From Onthophagus taurus (lineage: Eukaryota; Arthropoda; Insecta; Coleoptera; Scarabaeidae): a DNA stretch of 64,000 bases. Below are positions 47,440 through 59,200 of this stretch, piece after piece. Both the position numbers and the translations under genes were made by a program. The notes beneath the pieces were generated by a model. It did not search any database and was not told where the DNA came from. It saw nothing but the letters and a program-made list of their open reading frames with translations. Within the stretch, counting starts at the first letter, position 1. Each line of letters opens with the position of its first letter. Where the stretch lies: assembly GCF_036711975.1 (NCBI RefSeq), contig NC_091967.1, forward strand, positions 5,022,001 through 5,086,000, read 5' to 3'.

Positions 47440-48700
47440 TAAGAATCCAAAATCACTCGGAATTGCGTACCCATGATGTCTCATTAACTGGGTCCCGACG
47501 ATGAAACAAACATACTTCCGGTGCGGAATCAATCACAAGATCACACACTGCAGTCAGGTCGTCTCGAGGGGCGCGATGTTTAGCGTTTTAAATTCTAAAC
47601 CGTAACTTAATCGGCCGATTAAAAAGTAAATAAATAAAATTGGAAGAAAAATTTAAATTAACAACAATTTTATGTGTAACGAAGACGACTTAGGAGAAGA
47701 AATAGAGAAGGGTTTTGGGTGTTTCGTGGGGCGCACGTGTCTCACCGCCTCTCAAACATCAGTCCCGTACACCGGCGTTGATATTTTTCAACTAAACTCT
47801 CCAGCCTTCAATTCTAGCGCGGTCAGGTACACTCTTAAGTAAAACATCGTTGGAATGCCAGCGGACCAAACGCGTAGTGGTCGAGATGCGGCGAGTGGGG
47901 CGCGCCATGTTAACGATTCAACTGGCTCGTAGGTGTATACAGTCCGGGTGAGAATTTTTCCGATTGCGACGGTATGCGAGCCGCATTTTTACGATTGCGC
48001 CGACCCAAGTTACAGACTGTACCGGACTCAGGTGTGTTTGGACGTCCCGCACAGAGGCTACATTCCGACGTTGCCGTCGTTTTCTTCGACGGCGACGTCA
48101 CGACGCCACCCGTCGTCAATATATTCATTCCATATTTTCTCCAGATAATAACAATCATATTTTAAAATTTAATTCTCAATAAAAATACACTATTTCATTA
48201 ATTTCTTTCGTGGCGCCAACTAAATTCATTCCAATTAAATTATATATATCCATTCGATTCGCTATGTTATAATTGTATCTATCTTTATCGAACTCGTTTT
48301 CCCCCGAAGCTCCAAAAGCAACATTTTGGAATTTTTCTTTTCATTTCCTACTGATATATCTGTGTAAAAGGAAATCTCATATAACTTTATGTTCTTACAA
48401 GTAATAATCATATTATGACCACCTTTACAGCTTAATCGCAAATTATCCAATTTCGACTTGATCCAAAAATGTTAATAAATAGAAATTAAAAAAATCCATT
48501 CCTTTTTTTATCTTAATTTTTTTGTACTCCATTTGCGCCCTTTAAAGTACAATTTCGTGTCGGCGTTTTTGTTTACGCCGCGCCGGATGATGTATTTCTT
48601 TAAATATGCTCGTTAAACGACCGACGCGCGGTGAAGAACTTATCCTTGCATTCCACCGCGATGTGGCATCCCGAAAACGAGCCGCAAGTCATTGAGATTT
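47440..48700 (-). promoter_or_regulatory. Candidate promoter and 5' exon region of expanded with CATTCC cluster
   Basis: This is a CG-dinucleotide-rich zone in AT-rich DNA and the only strong such zone between expanded exon 1 and the next gene. On the minus strand GAGGCG/GTGAGA at about 47747 is a plausible donor for a non-coding first exon. Six CATTCC cores (Scalloped/TEAD) lie at 47852 (reverse), 48061, 48126, 48227, 48497 and 48649. In flies expanded is a direct Yorkie/Scalloped target, so a feedback promoter fits. The assignment is inference from composition and position. Confidence 0.45.
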
Positions 48701-49619
48701 TTCCAGGAGACGGAATTTTATCCGACTAAATGCTGACCGCAATAGGAATGGGAGGTTATACGCTCTTAGATTCGATATCTTTTTTCACATTCTTAACAAC
48801 AAACAATTTTTAAACGTTAACTTAATATACCATCTTCATTTTTAATAACAAAATTTTAATTCAATAATTGCAGTATTCCTTAGAATTTGTGTTGTTTCTT
48901 CTTGGAAATATCTTGATACGCTATAATTGAATTAATTTAATTCTAATTAAAACATACATATATGGACAGAAATCTTACATCTCATCAACTTTTAAGCTCA
49001 CCGTATCGCCCTCTTTCATCTCTTTGTATTAAAGAGCACAGAAATCTGTTCGAAATGCTCTTCTTTTTTGTTATATTGAATTATCTTCCTAAAATTAATT
49101 AAATTTTATAATTATATGAAAAATTGTAAATTTTTGACGTTTCATATGTCAATTTCTAAAAAGTAATGCCACCTTAAATTGAAAAAAATTATATTTATGG
49201 TAATTTAGATTTAAAAGTGTCTCAATACGCAACACTTAAAGTATTTTAACTCCTTAACGCACAAGCCTTGCAATTTTTGATTTAAAAAAAATTTATATTA
49301 AGGAGTTAATTAATTTTGTTAAGATTCAATTTTTATGTGCGCCATCTATCCGTAACAATCAATATTTCGCGTGAAATTAGATAAGATATGATATTTATTT
49401 ATTTATTTTTCATTTCAATTAAAAACTATTTCATTAAATTAAATTTTAATTACTTTGATTTAACATTTTGATGTAATTTAAAAATAAATTCTATTTTACC
49501 GTCAATTAATGACATTAAAACATAACCTACAAAAATAACTGATTTGTCAAAACTTAAAATTTTATTACCACTTTTTTTTTAAATATTACATTACAAGATA
49601 TATTAATTTAGATTTAATA
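48701..49619. other. Intergenic DNA upstream of the Rap1-like gene
   Basis: This is AT-rich, with short CTTTCATCTC/AAAGAGC phrases around 49000-49060. No gene or repeat family is recognised. It contains the presumed promoter of the gene at 49620. Confidence 0.4.
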
Positions 49620-49943
49620 ATGGTTGGTGTTGGAAGACCCTACCTGCCGCATGAAGAAAAACAAATCGTTGAATACATATTTGATCATCAAGGTTGTGCC
49701 CGATTGAAAGGTAACACTTTTTGGAAGGAAATGGAACCACACATGACCAATCGTACTTGGCAATCATTAAAAGAACATTTTCGTAAAAAGATTTATCCAA
49801 AAATAAATTTTCCACGATTTGGATTAACAAGGGAACAAATTAATGAGATTCAGATGTGTTATGATACAAAACGAAAGATTAATCAAAATGAAACTGATCA
49901 ACCACATGCATTGCCAGATTTTTATGATGAAGATAATATGTAG
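49620..49943 (+). CDS. TERF2IP: Rap1-type Myb-domain protein (TERF2IP-like), single exon
   Basis: This is an intact 107-aa frame. Residues ~5-60 fit the Rap1 Myb domain: GRPYLPHEEKQIVEYI, then GNTFWKEMEP and RTWQSLKEHFRKKI, comparable to the GNALWKAME...SWQSLKDRYLKHL region of vertebrate TERF2IP. Those proteins sit in the telomere shelterin complex and also regulate transcription. The BRCT and C-terminal Rap1 domains are absent, and the frame ends with an acidic FYDEDNM tail. AATAAA follows at 49947, so the short form looks complete. The gene converges with RAB3GAP2 (272 bp between stop codons). An alternative is another small Myb/SANT protein. Function at telomeres in this species is untested inference. 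Confidence 0.62.
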   Translation: MVGVGRPYLPHEEKQIVEYIFDHQGCARLKGNTFWKEMEPHMTNRTWQSLKEHFRKKIYPKINFPRFGLTREQINEIQMCYDTKRKINQNETDQPHALPDFYDEDNM

Positions 49944-50214
49944 TTTAATAAATAATATTTTTTTTGTAATTTTATAGATTATTTTGCTTATAAGCTGTAC
50001 TTTTTAAGTAGTAATAAATTATTTCTTAGTACAATAGGAATTAAATTTTAAATCCTTAATCATTTAATTAGTCATTTTTAGATTTTCAAATAATTGTAGG
50101 AAAAATTGATAAAAGAAAACAAAATTAAATAACAGTATCCTTATCTTTTTTATAAAATTAAAAGGGCAAATATCTACATAATGTAATATTCTTACAAGAC
50201 TAGTATAATTAATT

Positions 50215-53200
50215 CTAATTCTGTAACTGCTGTAAAGTATCACAAGTATCCATCATAAGTGATGCTAATTCATACTCAATTTGATCTTCATTAAAGCACC
50301 TCAAACAATTTGATATTAAAGACTGTATTTTTGGTAATGTACTAGGCGCGCACCAATCAGAATCCTTAAACAAAAATAAATTAAATTTTATACAAAATTA
50401 CTTTTACAAGTAATGTTCCTACCAATGTACTAATATATTGAGTAACTGCTGTACTAAATGCGGTAATTTTTTCCCCTAAAACTTCAGATAAAGACAATTG
50501 ATGCTGTAAACGTTTTCCAACAACTTTTAATAATTCAGGACCTAATTTTCCCAAATCAGTAACAGCTAAAATTAATTCTTCACCAAGACTATCAAAACCG
50601 TTAATGTAAAGATGCGTTACTTGATACTGTCTTAATTTATCAACCTCCAAATTCCATAATCTTGCTAATTTTATACATCGACCCATCCATGTTATATGAT
50701 CAGTAAAATAAATATTATCGTCCGAAACCGTTATAGTTTCTATTGTTGCTAAAATTAATTTCATTAAAAAATTCATCCGAGAATTATTCGTTTTCGATTC
50801 GGATTTATGCCAAGATATTTCAACTTTTTGTTGCAAATCAATAAAACATAACGGTATCACTAACGGATCAAATAAGTTATTAATAAATTTGGTGTGTTTA
50901 ATTTGAAATGTTGTCATCATGTATAAACACATACTTATTTGATAGTGTAATAATACTAAGTCGTAATTTGCGTTGGAATGATTCAAAGCTAATTTTGATA
51001 GAGGTAGTGTCGTTTCTTCTTCCCAAATTGGTTCGTGATGTAATATTAAATCCTCAGATTCATCGGATTTTTCTAAAGAAATAATGAAACCGTCGAAAAA
51101 TTCCGTACCAATTTTTGTAAGTTGAGTTATTTGGGTGTCGCTTAACGCCGTATCTTGGCGACATAAACGTTCTTTGGGTAATTTTCCAACTTTATTGATC
51201 AATTTACAAACGATTTCAAATAATTGTTTTAAATGGGTGTTCCAAAAAATTTGATAAACTCCCGTTTTAAATTTTGGATTTTTTATTTCCGAGATGCAGC
51301 GAATACAAGCTTCTAAAAGATTAATTTTTTCAAGATCTCGTTGCCAAAATATCGCATATTCCCAACACATATTCGCTAAAAGAACATCCGATTCTAAACT
51401 ATAAGGAAATTGCTTTTTTAAAATGTTAAATTGTTCAAAAATTTTCTCTGACTTAACACGATTATAATCTTCTTCGGAAATACCATAAATTTCAACGTAA
51501 TTTATATTATCTTTACTTTGATTTTCATCAAAACTATTTAAATTAATAATTTGGTCATTTAACGGTAATAATCTCGGATTTAATCCACTTGAAGTTAACC
51601 ATTTCGCAACCAATTCACTAACAGATCCTTTCCCCCTTTGCAAAACATACTTTAAACTAATCACTTCTTTTTCATGTTTCAAAATCGGAACGTCGCCAAC
51701 ACTTTTATTCTTTTCATTCGATAAAATTATATTTAACAAAGAAACGTCCTCTAATTTACCAATTAATAAAATCCATTCGCACGCTTCTTTCGAAAGATCT
51801 TCCCACACTTCAAAATCATCTTCACTTTTCTCTAATCGCACTTCATCTTCAATTCTTTGAGCAACATTTTTACATATTATGGCAGCCATTAACGCAGGAA
51901 ATGAACGCGAAGAATTCATTAATATACTACGAATTGTTGCCCAAAATGGAGATATTTGATTATAATCTACAACTACTTCGGTACTAATCGCGTTTTCAGC
52001 CAATGCGTATACAATTGAGCTGAAATTTTCCATTTGATTTTCTAGGTTTATATCAATGTTTAATGCTCGATTTTCCCAATAAACAAGAAGAAGGTGGAAT
52101 AAGTCATCTATTAAAATTCTTGATGATTTGAGATTTATCTTAATTAAAAAAAAACTCGTTATTATTTACATTTTATAGGTGACATCATATTTTAAAACTA
52201 ATTTGGAAAATTTGACGAGCTGGCGACAAAGAGTGGAAGGAGTCATGGGACTGGAAGATTTGATGGATGTGGTGAGGGACGCATTCTGGGAAGGAAATGG
52301 TGGAATGGAAAGTGCAGGTAGGCAAGGAGAATATTAAAGCAGTGGCGGAGACGAGAGGTTCTGCTGGACAGTTACAAGGAGGCGAGAAGAAGGTACAAAG
52401 AAAAGGGAGTTGAGGTTGAGGAAGGCAGCAAAAGAAGGGAAGTAAGAGAGCAGTGGAGAGATATAGGGAAATCAGCCTACTCAACCCTTCATACCAGATT
52501 TATGCGAAGATACTGCTAGGAAGATTGGAGGAAGAGATTGAGATGTTGCCGGATGGACAGGCAGATATTAAGAAGGGTAGAGGGGCGATTGCTAAATTTT
52601 GCATCTTAAAACATCTGGTGAATAGAGAGTTGGACAAGAAGGGAGGGAAGTTGTATGCCATAAATTTGAAGGCGGCATTCGATAAGGTGGATATGGAGAA
52701 GTTGTGGGAGAAGATGAAGAGGAGGGAGTCACGGAGGAGCTGAGGAGGAGGGTAAAGGTGATATACAAGGAAATGAGCCTAGAGTTAGAGTAGCGAAAGC
52801 GATGACCGTTTTGGACAGGGAGGGGTCTGAAACAGGGGTGTCCACTGAACCCTAGCCTTTTTGCTCTGTATACGGCGGATTTGGAAGGCAGGTTGGAGAA
52901 GGGGTAAATGGGAGGAGTGAGGGAGAAAGGTTCACGTGCTAGCGTACGCGGATGACATGGCGGTTAGGTTGGGTTGTGGCGAAAATAAGACAGTTGGTGA
53001 GACACTTAAAGAGGTATTTCAGGGCGAAGGGGTTGGAGGTAAATGCAGCAAAGACAAAGATGATGAAGTTTTGCAAAGGGGGAAAAAGAAAGAGGGTGGA
53101 CATAGCTGGGGTAAAGGTTCTGGGAGGATACCAAGGAGGGAGTACATGTGAGGGAGATTGCTAAAAGGGCGATTAAGGTGATGGGGCAGGTCTGGGGAAA

Positions 53201-56200
53201 GATTATGTTTGATGTGTTGGTGGGGAGTGCAATGATGTACGGGGGTGGAAGTTTACGGAATGGAAGAGACAGGATATTTTGGAGAACGTACAGAATCGGT
53301 ACTGGAGGTGGGTTCTGAGTCTGGCGAGAGAAACACCGGGGTGTGTTGTGAGGGAGGAAGTGAAGGTGGATGAAATGAGGGTAGAGGCGGGCAGAAGAGC
53401 AGTTAAATATGAAGAAATGATAGATAGAAGACCATACTGCGGGATCCAGGGGGAGTATTGGAAGGAGGTTAGGGAAGGGAAGATTAGATATGGTAAAGGA
53501 GAGGCAATATTATAAAAGGACGGGTTATTTGGAGACAGAGGTAAATAACAAAAGAAGGGAAGGGGCGATGACGTGGGGAGAGGTACGTCCAAAGACAGGA
53601 GAGAAGGGCGCAGATAAGAGAAGGAAGATACAATGAAAGATATGGGGACATAATGACGGAGGGTTTTCCAAAATACTTGATGAAGGGAGTGAGGAAAGGA
53701 AGAGGCTGGTAGCCAGATTCCGTTGTGGTAATGAGGAGAGAGCGAACAGATAGTGGGCGGACGATGTGGAGAGTTGGTGTCGGCTGTGCAGAGCGAGCTG
53801 AGAGAAGAGGAAAGGAACCGTAGGCAGTATCTGGAAGAGGGGGGAGAAAGCTGGGGATAGATGAGGGAGGTGGTTATTAGGGGAAGTTGAATTTGGTTTG
53901 TCATATACAGGGTGTCTCACGTAACTGGTTCGTAACGTCCGGTCTACCGGAAGTAGACCATAACTTCGTTATTTTAAATAAGACGCTAAGGTTTTTATTG
54001 CACCGTTTAATTGTACGTAAAAAATATGTTGACTTTCATAAAAATTATTCGTTTATTCAAAAAAGCTCTAAATTGGCACGATTACTCTTTAGATGCTGTC
54101 AAATAGATTGTCATTTATTGTATCTGAGTATCTTACACAGGTTGGTCAAAAATTGTATTATTGTTTCTCCATATTTAATGGAGCGAAAGTCGAAAATTTA
54201 AATGGAATTGTAGTTTGTCTCATATTAAGAAATTTGTTAAAACATGCACGAAATGCATGTTTTCTTATTAGAAAGCTATGAAATTTTGACAGTTTTTGGT
54301 CCATGTTTGACAGTCAATGAACATCATGGCAGACTATTCCAACGCCGGTATTTGAATTTATTTTGTATTGATGGCGAATGTAATAAATTTGTGGACAGTA
54401 CGCGTCGAACACTTAACGAGAGATGCCTCAAAAACCTAACGCCCATCACAAGGTAAAATTTCAAAAAATTGATAAAGATTTTCTTAGTTTTGGACATATT
54501 GAGACCAAAAGAAACCGCATATTTCCGGTCACCAGTGATTCAAATTCAAGTTAATAACAAATTTATATTGTAAATTTATATTTTTATCCAAATCTAATTT
54601 TTGTCATTAATTTTTTCTTTTAATTGTTTCATTTATTTGATCTTCTGTTTATTATTTTTGGTAAGTAAAAGCTAGTAAACTAAAAGATTATTAATCGTAG
54701 CTAATTAATAGAAATAAATTAAAAAAAACTATCAAAATGTCATGGCGTTCTAATAAAAATACAAACGATTTCCTGTATTTCCTGCATGTTTTGATAAATT
54801 GTACTAATATGAGAGAAACTACAATAAATAGGTATAAAAATGTTTATAGATAAATTGTAGATAATAAAATTCGCTTTCAGGTAGGATAATAAAATATGGG
54901 GCGTTCCATTTAAAATTTTCAACTTTTTTGCGGTTGAATATGGAGAAACGGTAATACAATTTTTGACAACCCTGTATAAGATACTCTGATACAATAAATG
55001 ACAATCTATTTGACAGCATCTAAAGAGTAATCGTGCCAATTTAGAGCTTTTTTGAATGAACGTTGGCTGGGATATGGGGTTTTAAGGAACATGGTGAAAT
55101 TTGCCAAAAAAAAACTTACAATCAAAATAACTCGAAAACGAAAGACGCTAGGTACCAATTACTTTTATGAAAGTCAACATATTTTTTTACGTACAATTAA
55201 AAGGTGTAAGAAAAACTATAGCATTCCATTTAAAATAACGAAATTATGGTCTCCAAAAACATACGTAAGGCAAAAAGAGAGTCTTGGAGGAGGTTCTGTG
55301 AGGGAGTGAAAGACACACCCAGCAGTGCAAGAATTCACAAGATTCTCGCTAGAGATCCGGCACTACCCCTGGGCTCACTTAGGCGGCCTGACGATAGTTT
55401 TACGGACTCTAGCAGAGCCTCGTTGGAGCTTCTCATGCAGACTCACTTCCCAGGAAGCCTGATGATGAGGGCCGATAATGCCACAGCGGGCTATTCCTGC
55501 AAGGCAAAGCGCCCCTCAAATACGGATTGGAGTGTGGCTAGAAAAGTCGTCACTTACACATCCGTGGACCAGGCAATTCAAACGTTTAAGCCGTTCAAAT
55601 CGCCTGGAGAAGACAATATCTTTCCTGCTTTGTTACAGCAGGGGAGGTCTTTGTTGTTGCCAATTTTGGTAAAAATTTTCAGAGCGAGTGTCGCCTGGTA
55701 GTATGTGCCGGCAGAATGGACTAAGGTACGGGTATCTTACATACCCAAAGCGGGCCGTTCGGTCGCTACTCCTAATGCCTTTCGACCCATCAGCCTAACG
55801 TCATTTCTGCTGAAAACCCTTGAAAAAGTTCTGGAACGGTATATCCGTACGGTGCCATTGGTATCTGGTCCACTGAGTCGCCACCAGTATGCTTATCAAG
55901 CGGGAAAATCAGCAGAATTGGCTCTACACAACTTAGTTGGTAGAGTATCCAGGACGCTGCAGGATAAAGAAATCTTGGTTTGTGCGTTTCTGGATATAGA
56001 GGGAGCGTTTAACAACGCAATACCACAATCTCTTGAAAGAGCCGCTCTTGACAGGGGAGTGGAAGCAACTATAGCGGGTTGGATCCGCAATATGCTAGAT
56101 AGTAGAATAGTTTCTACTTCACTCCACGGTGATACGATACGCTTCAGGCCGGGAGGTAGCTGCCAGCAGGGAGGGGTGTTATCTCCCCTGCTTTGGTCCA

Positions 56201-59200
56201 TCCTAGTTGACGATCTGATTGCGATAGTCGAAGCCGTTGGTGTGGAAATACAAGCTTATGCTGATGACATTGTCGTTATGGTCAAAGGAACCTGTTTGCC
56301 GAGGATATCTAAAGTCCTCCAGGTGACCCGAGATACCATTTGCGCTTGGTGTAAGGGAGAGAACCTCTCAATAAACCCGCAAAAGACAATTGTTGTGCCC
56401 TTCACCAGGAAGCGAAAGTTGGATGGATTAATCCGCCCAACTATCCAAGGTGAAGAAATTCCTTTCTCAAAGGAAGTCAAATATCTAGGAGTAATCCTAG
56501 ACAAAACCCTGTCATGGAATGGACATTTGCAGGGAGTTTTGCACAAAGCTAGACTATCCTTGTGGACTTGTTGTAGTCTTTGTGGAAAAAGTTGGGGTTT
56601 TAACCCATGAAAGACTGTACTGGCGCTATGTGACTGTGGTTAGACCTATGATCACATACGGAGCAGCAGCCTGGTATAGGAAAGTCCGACAGACTTCAGT
56701 TATCAGTAAACTTTCACGAATTCAACGAGTAGCTGGATTGGCAATCTCTGGTGCGATAGGCACAACGCCAACTCTAGCAATGGAGGTTCTGCTTGGCCTA
56801 TCTCCTCTGCATTTGCATATAGAGAAAGTGGCTAGAACAACCATTTACAGATTTAAGCAATATGCTCAAAACTGTTCCGACATGTCCTACCAATGGGCTG
56901 CGGAAGACATTATAAGCACTGATACTGTGCTATCAATGCCGTCAGATTTGGCGGTATCACTATCAGTGATTAATGCTCGATACCAGATTGTACTGCCTGA
57001 GCGGCAGTCCTGGATCGAAAATGAAAATTCTCTGGTTCGGGCAGACATTTGCTTGTACACAGATGGATCAAAAACGCCTGAAGGGGTAGGAGCAGGAGTA
57101 TACTGCCAGACACCTCGAATTAAGCAAGCCTACAGCCTGGGTACGTACTGTACTGTATTCCAGGCGGAAGTATTTGCTATTGACATGGGTACTAAAATCC
57201 TTCTTGAAAGAGGGGTGAAGAACATGACAGTACGAATTTTCTCAGACAGTCAAGCCGCTCTCCAGGCGCTGCAAGCCGTGAAAACGGTGTCGGCTCTGGT
57301 TAATGATTGTAAGAGAACATTAAACACACTGAGTTGTGATAACAGAGTCTCTCTGATCTGGGTCCCGGGTCACTCTGGGGTTGCTGGCAATGAAGCGGCA
57401 GATAAGCTAGCACGAGATGGCAGCGCTGAAGCGTTTGTGGGACCGGAACCAGCAGTTGGTGTATCATTTGCGATGGCCAAATATAGGATTGGACTGTGGG
57501 CTGAAGAGAGACTTCGCCTACTGTGGACCAGTTCTCCTGGAATGAGACATGCTAAGGTGTTTATTAACATCGCCACTGTCAAACCCGGGAATATTTTAGG
57601 ACTTGCCAGTAGTAGCATAAAAGTTCTAATGGGTGTTTTTACTGGGCACTGCCGATTAAAAGCACACCTCAACTTGTTGGGTTTAGCCGACGATGTTGAA
57701 TGCCGACTATGTGCGGAGGAAGCAGAGACGGTTGAGCATGTTTTATGCCACTGCCCTGCCGTTAACCGTATCAGATTCTCGATTTTTGGGTCGCAGTTTA
57801 TCTCCTCAAAAGATCTGAATGACCTTTCGCCGAGCAAGGTATTAATGTTCGTTAAGAGCATTGGACTGCACGGTGAAATTTGATAATGATATCTATCGGG
57901 GTACAATAGATCCTTAGGGTCGCGGTGCAAGGTTGATCCGCCTACCCGATATGTATTCTATGTAATGTAATGTAATGTAATGGTCTACTTCCGGTAAACC
58001 GGAAGTGACAGCCATCTTGAAAATATTTTAGATCGAAAGTTCCAAATAGTGGAACCTAAAAAAGTTCTAATGAACTAGTTACGTGGGACACCCTGTATTA
58101 TCATGGAAAAGATTGTAAATTTTTAGTTGACAAAAAAAAACTCTTTACATACATATTTATACATATTTTAAAACTATAAACGGAATTGGTGATGATAAAG
58201 ATCCAGAGCTTGACAAATAGTGGTGGTGATTGATATTTTTAAAATATGACATCACAGCTAATTGTTTGGTTATAACTTACCTTTAAAATAGAAGAATCAA
58301 AATGATGTAAAACATATTTTTCAAAAATAACCTTAGCAGTTTGAAAAATTAACGTTTCCTCAACATCCGTTTTTAAAGATATATGCTCGATATCGTTTAA
58401 GTTAAAAATTTTAATAAAATTACTTAAAATATCATGCCCATTATCTTGAAAGCTCACTTTTAACACTGGACTTTTAAAATTATTAATCGTACTCAAATCT
58501 AATAATTTTTGTAAATTCGCCATATCTTTTTCGCTTAAAACTCGTGTTGTATCGACAACTTTTCCTGAAGACACATTATTTCCATTATTATCTTCATCGT
58601 TATTATTATGAACGAACACAAAAAAATTCACTAAAGAACATAAATTCTCGCAAAGAATCTTGAGAGATTTTAAATCTGGTTCTAATTCCGCTACATTATT
58701 AACGCTGATTTTTTCAATAAAATAATTGCAACATTTAAAAATAATTTCCGGAAACGTCGATTTATTATTACTTAAAAACTCAATCAATTGAAGCTTTACT
58801 TCCGCCGTTTTTAACTCTGAACAAGTATTAAAACACTCCGTCAATAATTCTTCTTCGTTATAATTCCCCGTTTTCGCAAATTGTTTTAATCTTTTATACA
58901 AATGCATATCTCGCGCTCGTTTACTATTACTTTCAGATAACGCGAAATGAAACGGAATTATAATTTCTTTTATAGAACCATCAGGATCGATAAACGTTGT
59001 CGCATATTGACAAATAAATCTCGATTTCGACATCGATTGAAATCCCATTAAACCATAATTCGCGTAAAGTAATTTGCTATTTTTCGAAGCGGTAAATGTC
59101 GCTATCTTCGTGCCTAATTGGGTTAAGAATATTTCTAAAGTTCCTTTTTTGGGTGAATAAATTATTAGGAATAAAGCGATCGCTTTTGTACGAGATTTTG

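Noticed and set aside
53203..53904. 233-codon minus-strand frame (Ser/Pro/Leu/Tyr-rich)
   Set aside because: It is the antisense shadow of the purine-rich LINE on the plus strand, whose sense translation has clear reverse-transcriptase motifs.
54740..55309. Frames within element F
   Set aside because: They are translations of the inverted arms and match the frames at 53887-54281 in reverse; no transposase motif is present.
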